Shown here: positions 28,522-37,382 of the stretch, in pieces
How positions within the stretch are numbered: position 1 is the stretch's first letter
Layout of the letters: every line of letters begins with the position of its first letter
The notes under the pieces: generated by a model
Told to the model about the DNA's origin: nothing
The model's input: the letters and a program-made list of their open reading frames with translations, nothing else
Databases searched by the model: none
Program-made: the position numbers and the translations under genes
DNA from: Alicyclobacillus sp. ALC3
Lineage (GTDB): Bacteria; Bacillota; Bacilli; Alicyclobacillales; Alicyclobacillaceae
DNA length: 64,000 nt
Reading direction: 5' to 3'
Assembly: GCF_028751195.1 (NCBI RefSeq)
Contig: NZ_CP066784.1
Span: forward strand, 1,860,001-1,924,000

Positions 28522-29054
28522 TTCTCCCAGTCAAGCACTTCTTCCGGGTCTGCAAGCAAACGTCCGTAGTACTTCTCTGAGCGGAAGTTGTGGATCTCGC
28601 GGCAGATTGTCTTCATGTTGTGCAAGACAGACTTTTCCGCCACTTCACTTGGACTCCAGTAGTAGACGTCCATCGTGTACGGCTCGCCGTCCTCGTCCGA
28701 CCGCGTATACGTTATGCGCTCGGCTCGCTTAAACCCGTTTCTTTCGTAAAACCGCACGCGCAAAAGCGTGTCAGTGTCCTCAACGTCGGGCAGTTCGACC
28801 TCCACAATCAGCGTCTTTCCACGTTGTTTGAAGCGGTCCAACAGGCGACTGCCGGTTCCCTTGCCTCTGGTCTGTGAATTCACCAACAGGTAGTCGATAA
28901 ACAGAAAATCCGCGAACTCTGCATACGTGACGATAAACTCTGGGCTCTCCAGTTTCCGGTAAGCTTCGTGGTGATCGAGCAGATCGCGAAGCTGTCCGGG
29001 GTGTTTCATCTCGTGTTCGGGAAAGTAGTTCGCCAACCGCTCATACCAATCCAT
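28518..29054 (-). CDS. GNAT-family N-acetyltransferase
   Basis: A 178-residue acetyltransferase. The acetyl-CoA pyrophosphate loop is RGKGTGSRLLDRF, preceded by the beta strand FADFLFIDYLLVNSQ and followed by RVRFYERNGFKRAERI, a classic GNAT motif B. The C-terminal 35 residues with FRSEKYYGRLL lie outside the core. ATG 29054 has AAGGAGG upstream. It is divergent from the HxlR regulator. The substrate is unknown. Confidence 0.85.
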   Translation of the reverse strand: MDWYERLANYFPEHEMKHPGQLRDLLDHHEAYRKLESPEFIVTYAEFADFLFIDYLLVNSQTRGKGTGSRLLDRFKQRGKTLIVEVELPDVEDTDTLLRVRFYERNGFKRAERITYTRSDEDGEPYTMDVYYWSPSEVAEKSVLHNMKTICREIHNFRSEKYYGRLLADPEEVLDWEN

Positions 29055-29277
29055 GTTCTCTCCTCCTTAATCATCTCTACAGCCGATTGATGCGCGTAAA
29101 AGCCGCGTCCGTGGAGCTGTTTCGGCGGGCATGAAGAGGTCTGATGGTTAGCATACCACAATCTGGAGGACGAACAAATTCCACCTCCCCCCAGTTCCAT
29201 CGTACGTAACGCGCATACTGCACTTACTTTTGTCAAGCAGTTGTGTTACCATAAGCGCATATGGAGCGTGAGGTCGA

Positions 29278-29616
29278 ATGAGTGACGAGTTGATGTGTCC
29301 CAAGTTTGAATCCGCTTTTGAACTACTGGGGAAGCGCTGGACGGGTCTAATCATCCGAGCGCTGCTCGGCGGCCCGAAACGCTTTAAAGATATTTCCGCC
29401 ATGATCCCCAACATGAGCGACCGCATGCTTGCGGAGCGCTTTAAAGAGTTGGAGTCTGCCGGAATCTTAATGCGCCATGTATATCCGGAGACACCCGTTC
29501 GCATCGAGTACGAGTTGACCCAAAAGGGGCGCGACTTAGAACCGATGATGAACGAAGTCCAAAAGTGGGCGGACGTGTGGATGGCGGAAGTTGCAAATCA
29601 CCACAACAGTTGGTAA
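29278..29616 (+). CDS. HxlR-family winged-helix transcriptional regulator
   Basis: A 112-residue MarR-like HTH protein. The HxlR signature is complete: CPKFESAFELLGKRWTGLII, GGPKRFKDISAMIPNMSDRMLAERFKELESAGI as the helix-turn-helix, and EYELTQKGRDLEPMM in the wing. The single Cys near residue 7 matches the redox-sensing Cys of several HxlR members. GAGGT lies four bases before the ATG. It has no obvious target operon; the divergent acetyltransferase gene is the closest candidate. A strong terminator follows. Confidence 0.93.
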   Translation: MSDELMCPKFESAFELLGKRWTGLIIRALLGGPKRFKDISAMIPNMSDRMLAERFKELESAGILMRHVYPETPVRIEYELTQKGRDLEPMMNEVQKWADVWMAEVANHHNSW

Positions 29617-29643
29617 GCTGCAAAACTGAGATTTCCAATGATC

Positions 29644-29679
29644 AAAACGGCTGAGGGCCAAGCGCCTCAGTCGTTTTGT
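29644..29679. terminator. Bidirectional Rho-independent terminator
   Basis: AAAACGGCTGAGG pairs with CCTCAGTCGTTTT around a short loop. It serves the convergent HxlR and MBL genes and covers the MBL stop codon. Confidence 0.9.
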
Positions 29680-30614
29680 TGTGGAATGAAGCGAAATACA
29701 TCGCCGTGGCGACGCCAGACAATTTGCGCCTGGTCGGGAGCTACCTTCTGCAGCCGCTTGATCGGCTCGTCGATGGGTTCGTCGGAAAGCACAAAGGTAT
29801 CCCAGTGAATCGGGGCCAGAAATCGCGCACCAGAGTCTTCAAACATCTGCCACGCCTGTTCCGGTGTGCAGTGGTTACCCTGGTAGGCATCTGGTGAATA
29901 GGCGCCAATCGGGATCAGCGCCAAGTCAATCGCTCCGACCGACTTTAGGTCGGTGAAACCAGGTGTGTAGGCCGTATCCCCGGCAAAGAAAATCTGAACA
30001 CCGCGGTACGAAATGAGGTACCCCGTATACCCATAGCCCCGATTCCACGGAAATCGGTTGCCCCAGTGTCGTACCGGCACTGCCGTCACAGCCAGGCCGT
30101 TGTCCAACTGAATCCGGTCACGGCCACCGAGTTCTGTCACAGCAGAAAAAGTGAATCGACGCAACAGACGCCCCGTACCCGTCGCCGTTACGACCTGCGT
30201 GGCCGAGCTTTGCAGCTTGCGCAGGCTCGGTATGTCGAAGTGGTCCATGTGCGCGTGCGACAGCAAAATGACATCCACTTTCCCGGATATATCCTCAGGA
30301 CGCAGCGCGGGTGCTGTATGGCGCTTCACTCCGACCGTAAACAGACGCAAAACTCTGAGCCCTACCCTGTCTGAAAACACCGGATCGGTGAGGATTCGGA
30401 GCCCATAAAAATTGATGTACACAGTTGAATGTCCGACCCAGCACACGGTCACTTCATCGTCCGAAAATTCGTCCGGCCTTGGGCGCTGTGCGGGCTGTCG
30501 GTACGGTGGATTCGGCAGATCACGTCTCCACCTGCGAAAGAGGTGCAGAATAATCCACGCGATCGCGGCTGCGACTAGAAACAGGCTGACTACCAGCCAC
30601 ACGATCCAGTTCAT
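29667..30614 (-). CDS. Membrane-anchored MBL-fold hydrolase (NAPE-PLD/UlaG-like)
   Basis: A 315-residue protein with one N-terminal membrane helix (MNWIVWLVVSLFLVAAAIAW) and a metallo-beta-lactamase domain. Metal ligands are in LLSHAHMDHFDIP (HxHxDH), VPVRHWGNRFPWNRGYG and FFAGDTAYTPGF, with a last His in LAPIHWDTF. The HWGNR...GDTAYT pattern is that of NAPE-hydrolysing phospholipase D-like proteins, so a phospholipid or lipid substrate is possible. ATG 30614 follows a G-rich site about 10 bases upstream. It is divergent from the rRNA methyltransferase gene. Confidence 0.85.
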   Translation of the reverse strand: MNWIVWLVVSLFLVAAAIAWIILHLFRRWRRDLPNPPYRQPAQRPRPDEFSDDEVTVCWVGHSTVYINFYGLRILTDPVFSDRVGLRVLRLFTVGVKRHTAPALRPEDISGKVDVILLSHAHMDHFDIPSLRKLQSSATQVVTATGTGRLLRRFTFSAVTELGGRDRIQLDNGLAVTAVPVRHWGNRFPWNRGYGYTGYLISYRGVQIFFAGDTAYTPGFTDLKSVGAIDLALIPIGAYSPDAYQGNHCTPEQAWQMFEDSGARFLAPIHWDTFVLSDEPIDEPIKRLQKVAPDQAQIVWRRHGDVFRFIPQQND

Positions 30615-30670
30615 TGCAAATGGTGCCCCCCTGCTTTGACATTGCCGGTTGGAATCGCTACGTTCTACAT

Positions 30671-31861
30671 ATGACGACACAATTGAAACTCAAAAGACAG
30701 CGCAAGAAACGGCTGGAGCAAGGGCATCCATGGGTTTACGCCAGTGAAATCGACACCGTGTCAGGCGGTGAACCAGCCCCAGGCGACGTGGTGGAGATCG
30801 TCAATCACCAAGGTGCCTTTTTGGCGAAAGGGTACGCAAACCCGAAGTCGCAAATTTACGCTCGAGTGCTAACGTACCGGGCAGATGAGTCCATTGATAC
30901 AGCTTGGGCCGTCCGCCGCCTACAAGCAGCCTTGGCGTACCGGGAGCGACTTCTGCCTGACACCCGGTTCTGCCGTTTGGTGTACGGTGAGGCCGACTTC
31001 CTGCCTGGTCTTATTATTGACCGCTATGGCGACGTACTCGTCGCTCAAATTTTATCCTACGGCATGGAGAGACTCAAACCGGTGCTTCGGTCGGCAATTG
31101 AAGAAGTGTTTCGTCCGCTCGGCGTGTACCTGCGCAACGACGTCTCTGTCCGCAGACTCGAAGGGCTTGAGGAGCACACTGGTCTCTGGTGGGGCGAGGT
31201 GCCGCGCCTCGCACAGATTGAGGAACACGGACTCACTTTCCTGGCCGATTTGTACGAAGGCCAAAAAACTGGTTACTTCTACGACCAGCGGGATAACCGC
31301 GCTGCCATCGCCCCGTTCGTTCCAAACGCAGAGGTGCTTGACTGTTTTTGCCACACCGGCGGATTTGCCGTCCATGCGGCGCACTACGGCGCAAAGCGCG
31401 TGACTGGCGTGGACATTTCGGGATCGGCATTGGAAGTCGCTCGTCGAAACGCCGAAATGAATGGCCTGGCAGACAAAATTGACTTCCAGGAGGCCAATGC
31501 CTTCGATTTCTTGCGCGACGCAGACCGGGATGGCCGACTGTTCGACGTTGTCATGCTTGACCCGCCCGCCTTCGCAAAGTCCAAGCGAGCGCTCGAAGGT
31601 GCAATTCGCGGGTATAAGGAAATCAACCTGCGTGGCGTACGGATGGTGAAAGACGGTGGTTATTTGGTCACGGCCAGTTGCTCGTTTCACATGCTGCCCG
31701 ATCTGTTTCAAGCGACTGTTCTCGACGCGGCGACCGATGCGCACAAAATCCTGCGCCTTGTCCATTTCTCAGGCGCAGCCAAAGACCACCCGGAAATCGC
31801 GGGCGTCGAGGAAGGACACTACTTGAAGTACGCGATTTACGAAGTGCAAAGCCGCAAGTAA
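30671..31861 (+). CDS. Class I SAM-dependent rRNA methyltransferase, RlmI/YwbD-type
   Basis: A 396-residue methyltransferase with an N-terminal PUA domain (residues 1 to about 75, starting TTQLKLKRQRKKRLEQGHPWV). An EEHG central domain and a Rossmann fold follow. Motif I is LDCFCHTGGFAVHAA, the acidic motif GVDISGSALEVARRNA, and motif IV LDPPAFAKSK. These are features of 23S rRNA m5C methyltransferases of the RlmI family. ATG 30671 lacks a strong ribosome site, but the family N-terminus begins there. It precedes the prolyl oligopeptidase gene by 77 bases containing a heptamer repeat. Confidence 0.92.
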   Translation: MTTQLKLKRQRKKRLEQGHPWVYASEIDTVSGGEPAPGDVVEIVNHQGAFLAKGYANPKSQIYARVLTYRADESIDTAWAVRRLQAALAYRERLLPDTRFCRLVYGEADFLPGLIIDRYGDVLVAQILSYGMERLKPVLRSAIEEVFRPLGVYLRNDVSVRRLEGLEEHTGLWWGEVPRLAQIEEHGLTFLADLYEGQKTGYFYDQRDNRAAIAPFVPNAEVLDCFCHTGGFAVHAAHYGAKRVTGVDISGSALEVARRNAEMNGLADKIDFQEANAFDFLRDADRDGRLFDVVMLDPPAFAKSKRALEGAIRGYKEINLRGVRMVKDGGYLVTASCSFHMLPDLFQATVLDAATDAHKILRLVHFSGAAKDHPEIAGVEEGHYLKYAIYEVQSRK

Positions 31862-31872
31862 AACCAAGTCTT

Positions 31873-31907
31873 CGTTGACCGTTGACCGTTGACCGTTGAC
31901 CGTTGAC
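31873..31907. repeat. Heptamer tandem repeat CGTTGAC, five copies
   Basis: Five perfect copies of CGTTGAC lie in the short gap between the methyltransferase stop and the ribosome site of the prolyl oligopeptidase gene. Confidence 0.97.
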
Positions 31908-31938
31908 CACACCCTACCGGTAGTAAGGAGAGGAGTAC

Positions 31939-34011
31939 ATGTCCAAGCAGTGGCGCACTGTCGACGTCGTCGACAACTTCCATGGCACTTCGGTCGCAGA
32001 CCCCTATCGTTGGCTTGAAGACCCAGCCGACCCAGACACAAAGGCCTTCATCCAGGCACAAAACCAGTCTACCTTTGCCTACCTGCACTCGCTCCCGGTT
32101 CGCGACACCCTGCACAAACGCCTAGAGTCGCTGTGGAACTTCCCAAGACGCCAGTCGCCCGGACGGGCAGGGGGTACATACTACTGGTCGAAAAACAGCG
32201 GATTGCAGAACCAGCCAATTCTTTACCTCCAGCCTACCCTCGATGCGGCAGGTGATAAACAGGCGCGTGTCTTGATTGACCCAAACACAATGAACTCAAC
32301 TGGCACTGCGGAACTATCAAACTTCAGCTTTACCAAGGACGGCCGCTATGTCGCCTACGCGATCTCGGAAAACGGCAGCGACTGGCAAGTCGTGCGCGTG
32401 CGTGACACAGAGACAGGCGAAGACTTGCAGGACGAACTTCGTTTTTGTAAGTTTACCAACCTCGCCTGGACGCCGGACGAAAGCGGCTTCTACTACACGC
32501 GTTTCCCTGAGCCAGGGACGGTGCCCCCAGAGGACGGCAGTAACTATTCTCGGGTCTACTGGCACGTTCGCGGCACCGACCAGAGACAAGATGTACTTGT
32601 GTACGAACGCCCGGACGCGAAAGAACTAGGCTTTCACCCAATCGTGACCGATGACGGCCGAACGCTGGTGCTGCTTGTCACCAACGGCACAGCGACGGAA
32701 ACTGGCATTTACTATCGACCGCTTGACGGCCGCGACGCCCCGCAGGCAGACGAGTTCGGCTTCGTGCGGCTGTTCGAAGCGTTTGATGCAAGTTATCAAC
32801 CCCTTGGCAACCGCGACAACACTTTCTACTTCCTAACGGACAACGACGCTCCGCGCGGGCGCGTGATTGCCATCGACCTGCAGCGACCCGATAAAGCACA
32901 CTGGCGGACGGTCGTGCCTGAGCAAGCAGTCGTGATGGCGGACGCCTGCCTCGCGGGAGGGTCCCTGGTTCTGCTCGCCATGCGCGACGCTCACCATGAA
33001 CTGAGCGTTTACGACCTCGATGGCGGCTTTTCGCACGACATCCCACTGCCTACCCTTGGCGCGCTTCTTGACTGGCATGCGCGGGACAATGAACCTGAGC
33101 TGTTCGTCACATTTACATCGTTCCTGTTTCCGCCAACTGTGCTGCGGCACAACGTGATGGACAAAACGACAGAGGTCATCTTTCAACCTGACTTGCCGAC
33201 CGACTTGTCGCAGTACGAAACCACCCAAGTCTTCTACCCGTCGAAAGACGGCACAAAGGTCCCAATGTTCTTGACGCACAAAAAAGGCTTGCAACTCGAC
33301 GGCACCAACCCGGTCCTGCTCACGGGATACGGCGGCTTCAACGTCAGTCGTACACCCGCGTTCAGTGTTCCGCCACTGCTCCTGCTCGAGCAAGGTGGAG
33401 TCTATGCTCTCGCAAACCTTCGCGGTGGCGGCGAGTACGGCGATGCCTGGCACCGTGCAGGAATGTTGCAAAACAAGCAGAACGTCTTCGACGACTTCAT
33501 CGCAGCCGCAGAGTACCTGTGCGCAAACGGCTACACAAACCCTGGCAGGTTGGCCATCAGCGGCGGCAGCAACGGCGGCCTCTTGGTATCAGCCTGCATG
33601 CTGCAGCGCCCTGACTTGTACGGCGCCGTCGTCTGCGGCGTCCCTGTTGCCGACATGCTCCGCTACCACCTTTTCACTGTTGGCCGGTACTGGGTGCCAG
33701 AATACGGCAACGCAGTGGAGAGCGCCGAGCATTTTCGCTTTATGTATGCCTACTCCCCGCTGCACAATGTGGGGGAGGGAGCAGAGTACCCGCCGATTCT
33801 CATTCACACAGGTGATACGGATGACCGCGTTGTGCCAGCCCATCCGTTCAAGCTCGCAGCGACGTTGCAGGACAAGGCTGCATCCGCGAATAAAGTGTGG
33901 CTGCGGATTGACACGGCGGCAGGTCACGGACACGGGAAGCCCGTCGCCAAGCAGATCGACGAGCAAGCGGACATCTACGCCTTCTTGTTTGACCAGTTGC
34001 AAGTCGAGTAA
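31939..34011 (+). CDS. Prolyl oligopeptidase, peptidase family S9A
   Basis: A 690-residue cytoplasmic serine peptidase that cuts short peptides after proline. The N-terminal stretch VVDNFHGTSVADPYRWLEDP leads into the beta-propeller. The hydrolase domain has the oxyanion motif GYGGFNVS, the nucleophile in SGGSNGG (near residue 545), the Asp in HTGDTDDRV (near 628) and the His in AAGHGHGK (near 662). The size matches the family. The ATG has AAGGAGAGGAG upstream. No signal peptide is seen. Confidence 0.96.
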   Translation: MSKQWRTVDVVDNFHGTSVADPYRWLEDPADPDTKAFIQAQNQSTFAYLHSLPVRDTLHKRLESLWNFPRRQSPGRAGGTYYWSKNSGLQNQPILYLQPTLDAAGDKQARVLIDPNTMNSTGTAELSNFSFTKDGRYVAYAISENGSDWQVVRVRDTETGEDLQDELRFCKFTNLAWTPDESGFYYTRFPEPGTVPPEDGSNYSRVYWHVRGTDQRQDVLVYERPDAKELGFHPIVTDDGRTLVLLVTNGTATETGIYYRPLDGRDAPQADEFGFVRLFEAFDASYQPLGNRDNTFYFLTDNDAPRGRVIAIDLQRPDKAHWRTVVPEQAVVMADACLAGGSLVLLAMRDAHHELSVYDLDGGFSHDIPLPTLGALLDWHARDNEPELFVTFTSFLFPPTVLRHNVMDKTTEVIFQPDLPTDLSQYETTQVFYPSKDGTKVPMFLTHKKGLQLDGTNPVLLTGYGGFNVSRTPAFSVPPLLLLEQGGVYALANLRGGGEYGDAWHRAGMLQNKQNVFDDFIAAAEYLCANGYTNPGRLAISGGSNGGLLVSACMLQRPDLYGAVVCGVPVADMLRYHLFTVGRYWVPEYGNAVESAEHFRFMYAYSPLHNVGEGAEYPPILIHTGDTDDRVVPAHPFKLAATLQDKAASANKVWLRIDTAAGHGHGKPVAKQIDEQADIYAFLFDQLQVE

Positions 34012-34029
34012 CGGATTTATTCGCTAGCC

Positions 34030-34266
34030 TCAGCCCTCACACGGCGTATAGATACGCGGAGTGGGTTCATGTGACTTTGTCACGGAGTTTGCCCACACAC
34101 TTCGCCGCCCGCTCTGGGTCGATGTGACGATCACGTAGCGTCCCAGGGTCGTGGCGGCGACCGTTTCCGTGTCCGAATGCCCGGAAGGAATTAGGCTGCC
34201 TTTCATCGTGCCTGGCTTGGGTGGGTAGATGGCATCCACCGTGCGGTTCGCTTCATGGCTCACCAT
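34030..34266 (-). CDS. Possible small protein of unknown function
   Basis: A 78-residue frame starting MVSHEANRTVDAIYPP with no recognised family. By my count third codon positions are about 70% G or C, like the neighbouring genes, which argues for coding. GGGAGG lies about 15 bases before ATG 34266, further than usual. The product is polar, has one Cys and no membrane segment. It is the only candidate gene in the 880 bases between prolyl oligopeptidase and the HAD phosphatase. It may instead be non-coding. Confidence 0.4.
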   Translation of the reverse strand: MVSHEANRTVDAIYPPKPGTMKGSLIPSGHSDTETVAATTLGRYVIVTSTQSGRRSVWANSVTKSHEPTPRIYTPCEG

Positions 34267-34359
34267 CCACTTCCATCGTCTCCTCCCTAGACTGTACACG
34301 CCACCGCAATCTATGCCCACCATAAGAGCTTGCGCAATCGACGTGATCGTAGCGAACAA

Positions 34360-34840
34360 TTAGAACGCTAAGAAGGATAATCGCCGCTATGCGCGGCAAA
34401 TAGCGACCAGAAAGTGCGTTCGGGATCGGAAAAGTGACCAAAACCATGGGTTTTGGCCGAACTAGCGAACTTTTTGAGCATTCGCACGTCGAATTATGTA
34501 AACTCCAGACCGATAGCGAGCTTTATGCGCGTTAAACCATCGCCTTACCACGGCCTTCTGTGAACCTGTCGTCGACGATGAGCCAGAGACGGCTGTTTCG
34601 CGGGGGATAACGAGCCGACACCGCGTTATCGGCGTGGATATCAAGAATTAAAGTCGGATAACGCGCTCAAGGCGCGTTACCTTTGAGAAAAGGGCGCAAA
34701 ACCGGGGGTCGAGACGGTCATAACGCTGTTTCACAGCGTTATACAATCGAGTTATGTAAACAAATCAGACGATAACGATGTCTGAGGACGTTAACGTGCT
34801 GATTATGTCAACAATCAACGTTGGATCACGTCCCTCATAC
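34360..34840. other. Non-coding stem-loop-rich block
   Basis: No convincing gene. Stem-loops built on TAACG are frequent: GATAACG...CGTTATC near 34607-34631, TAACGCGC...GCGCGTTA near 34658-34678, and ATAACGCTG...CAGCGTTAT near 34721-34743. A direct repeat TCGA(A/G)TTATGTAAAC is at 34489-34503 and 34747-34761, each followed by a CAGAC and GATA(A/G)CG element. A third related ATTATGTCAAC is at 34802. The function is unknown. Confidence 0.6.
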
Positions 34841-34842
34841 GG

Positions 34843-34896
34843 GCGAGAGGGGGCTGTCCCTCAGGCATACACGGCCTTGCGGGACAGCCCCCTCGC
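34843..34896. terminator. Strong hairpin at the end of the HAD phosphatase gene
   Basis: GAGGGGGCTGTCCC pairs perfectly with GGGACAGCCCCCTC (14 bp) across a 20-base loop. It lies immediately downstream of the phosphatase stop on the minus strand. There is no clear T-run. Confidence 0.65.
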
Positions 34897-35636
34897 TAGT
34901 CGTTGAGAATGCGGCGAATCGCCTGCGCCACGCCGTTCTCCAGGCAATCGCCAGTCATCGTGTCGGCAGCTTCTTTCACGACTTCCTGCGCGTTGCCCAT
35001 TGCGACGCCGAGTCCAGCCCAGCGCAACATCGAGATGTCGTTGAGGCTGTCGCCCATCGCGATCACCTGGTTAGCGTCAATCCCCGCGCGGTCACAAATC
35101 AGTTGGAGCCCAGCGGCTTTGGTCACGCCGGCTGCGTTCACTTCGATGTTGAGACGACCCGAATTGGTGAGTTCAAACCGCGAGTCGTTACCAAGGGTCT
35201 CCCACAGAGAGTCCATGATGTCTGCATCGTCACTGTAGAACCCGAATTTCAGCCACTCGGCGGTCGCTGCGTTCTCCGGCATGTTGTCGTTGCGCACAAA
35301 CCGCTCCGTCGTCCGCCCCCAGAAATGCGCGTGCACCGACAGCGCAAGTTGGTGGAGTTCAAGTACATCAGACGCCACGAGCGGGCGTCGATACAGCAGT
35401 TCCCCCTCCATGCTCCACACCTCGCCGCCGTTCACAGTGACGAGGGGCATGGTCAGTCCGAGTGCCTTGGCATGCTGCCAAACGACACCTTCCACAGCCC
35501 GACCTGTGGCGATGGTCACTTCGATCCCGGCCGCACGCGCCTGTTCAATCGCGGTGAGGTTCTCATGCGAAATTGACTCATCGGGTGCGAGCAGCGTCCC
35601 ATCCATGTCGAGTGCGATGAGTTTCCAGTCCCCCAT
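34896..35636 (-). CDS. HAD-superfamily Cof-type phosphatase
   Basis: A 246-residue HAD hydrolase of the Cof/IIB type, usually acting on sugar phosphates or cofactors. Motif I is LIALDMDGTLL with the nucleophile Asp, motif II VTIATGR, and motif IV QVIAMGDSLNDISML with the acidic metal ligands. An alpha/beta cap domain lies between about residues 80 and 180. The ATG has no strong AGGAGG, but the family N-terminus fits. A long stem-loop follows the stop and a 15-bp repeat block lies upstream. Confidence 0.93.
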   Translation of the reverse strand: MGDWKLIALDMDGTLLAPDESISHENLTAIEQARAAGIEVTIATGRAVEGVVWQHAKALGLTMPLVTVNGGEVWSMEGELLYRRPLVASDVLELHQLALSVHAHFWGRTTERFVRNDNMPENAATAEWLKFGFYSDDADIMDSLWETLGNDSRFELTNSGRLNIEVNAAGVTKAAGLQLICDRAGIDANQVIAMGDSLNDISMLRWAGLGVAMGNAQEVVKEAADTMTGDCLENGVAQAIRRILND

Positions 35637-35677
35637 AGTTCACATCCTTCGTCTGACTATCCATCTAACGTGCTGCC

Positions 35678-35769
35678 CACCCAAGCTACGCTCACCCAAA
35701 CTGCGCCCCAACTGCGCTCACCCCAACTGCGCTCACCCCAACTGCGCCCACCCTAACTGTGCTGCCCCC
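35678..35769. repeat. 15-bp tandem repeat, about six degenerate copies
   Basis: Units like CACCCCAACTGCGCT repeat with small changes between the amidase and HAD genes. The middle copies are identical and the outer ones diverge, as expected for slippage-grown repeats. Confidence 0.9.
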
Positions 35770-35816
35770 AGGCTGCGGTTGCGGCGCACAAGAGCCGCCC
35801 CGCCCGGGAGAACGCC

Positions 35817-37280
35817 TCAGAGCGCGGGCTCTACCCGGTGGTGTGTCCCTTGCTCGTAGGCGTACGCGAGGCGAATCAGTGTCGGTTCGGAGAACGCTGT
35901 GCCCGTCAGTGTCATACCCACGGGTTCTCCATCTGGCGTATACCCGGCCGGCACCGTGATGGAAGGGTAACCCGCTTTGGCCGCGACCCCAGCCCCCCAG
36001 TTGTTCGGGAACAATAGCGCGTCGAGTTTGTGCGACGTGAGCAAGCCGTCGATTCCCTCTTCGCGTGTCACACGCAGGTCGCGCAGGCGGCTTTCAATGT
36101 AGGCCGACTCTGTCAAACTGCCACTGGTCTCCTCTGACTTTACCAGCACGGCTTGCCCATACCGCAACATTTCGGCGGAATGTGCTTCGTTGTACGCGAT
36201 TAACTCTGCTAGCGAGTGGACCGGGACGTTTGTCCCGACGCCGCCGAGATACGCGTTGATGGCTGACTTGAACTCGTAGACGAGGACGTTGATGTCCTCG
36301 CCGAGGGCGGCCTTCGGGAGGTCGACGTCGACAACGGTTGCACCAAGCTCGGTCAACTGTGCGATGACACCGTCCATGACCTTTTGTTTAGCTTCCGGCA
36401 GCTCCGTGTAGAACGGATCGCGCGGGATGCCGATCCGTGCCCCCTTCAGCGCCGTCTCATCCAAAAACACCGTGTAGTCTGTCAGGGCAACGCCAAGGCT
36501 CGAGCCGGTCGCAGGGTCATCAGGATCGACCCCTGTCATGGCTCCGAGGAGCACCGCCGCGTCTTCCACCGTGCGCGCCATCGGTCCAGCGGTGTCTTGG
36601 CTAAACGAAATGGGAATGATGCCCGTGCGGCTGATTAGACCAACGGTCGGCTTGATTCCAACGAGTGAGTTCTGGCTTGACGGGCTGAGGATAGAGCCCG
36701 ATGTCTCCGTCCCGACTCCTACCGCGGCGAGACTCGCAGCGATGGCCGCGCCTGTTCCCGCGCTAGAGCCCCCGGTGTCGTGTGTCCCAGGGCCGTACGG
36801 ATTGCGCACCTGGCCACCCAGCGAACTGTAGCCGTTGGACATGTTCTCAGCCATAAAGTTCGCCCATTCGGTCAAATTCGTCTTGCCGAGGATGACGGCG
36901 CCTGCCGCACGCAACCGTTTCACCACAAGGGAGTCCGTCTTGGCGTAGCAATTGGCCAGCGCCCGGGACCCGGCTGTGGTATGCATCTTGTCTCCTGTGT
37001 CGATGTTGCCTTTAATGAGCACAGGAATACCATGCAGCGGTCCACGCGGCCCCTGGCGACGGCGCTCCGCATCAAGGGCCTCGGCGGTCTGCAGCGCGTC
37101 CGGATTGACCTCAAGCACCGCGTTCAGAGCTGGCCCCGTCTTATCGAGCGCCGCGATGCGCGTTAAATAGACCGAGACCAGTTCGACGGAAGTCAACTGC
37201 CCCGTCGTCATTTGTAGTTGCAGTTCACGAATACTGGCCTTTGCCAGGTCAAACGTAGATTCCAGATCGTAGGTAGGCAC
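35817..37280 (-). CDS. Amidase signature family hydrolase
   Basis: A protein of about 487 residues of the amidase signature family. The catalytic Lys lies in HGIPVLIKGNIDT, the cis-Ser and nucleophile region in THDTGGSSAGTGAAIAASL, and TETSGSILSPSSQNS follows. The length and spacing match standalone amidases rather than GatA, and no gatB or gatC is nearby. GTG 37280 is ten bases after AAAGGAG and is preferred over a start at 37325. It is divergent from the aminotransferase gene. Simple amides or cyclic amides are possible substrates. Confidence 0.92.
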   Translation of the reverse strand: MPTYDLESTFDLAKASIRELQLQMTTGQLTSVELVSVYLTRIAALDKTGPALNAVLEVNPDALQTAEALDAERRRQGPRGPLHGIPVLIKGNIDTGDKMHTTAGSRALANCYAKTDSLVVKRLRAAGAVILGKTNLTEWANFMAENMSNGYSSLGGQVRNPYGPGTHDTGGSSAGTGAAIAASLAAVGVGTETSGSILSPSSQNSLVGIKPTVGLISRTGIIPISFSQDTAGPMARTVEDAAVLLGAMTGVDPDDPATGSSLGVALTDYTVFLDETALKGARIGIPRDPFYTELPEAKQKVMDGVIAQLTELGATVVDVDLPKAALGEDINVLVYEFKSAINAYLGGVGTNVPVHSLAELIAYNEAHSAEMLRYGQAVLVKSEETSGSLTESAYIESRLRDLRVTREEGIDGLLTSHKLDALLFPNNWGAGVAAKAGYPSITVPAGYTPDGEPVGMTLTGTAFSEPTLIRLAYAYEQGTHHRVEPAL

Positions 37281-37382
37281 GAAGTTGCCGCTCCTTTCGG
37301 AATTCTGTTCAATACTATTGTACACTGGTTTTAGCCTAGTGGTATGGTCCCGCCGAATACACAGTAGCGGAGGAGAAAACTG

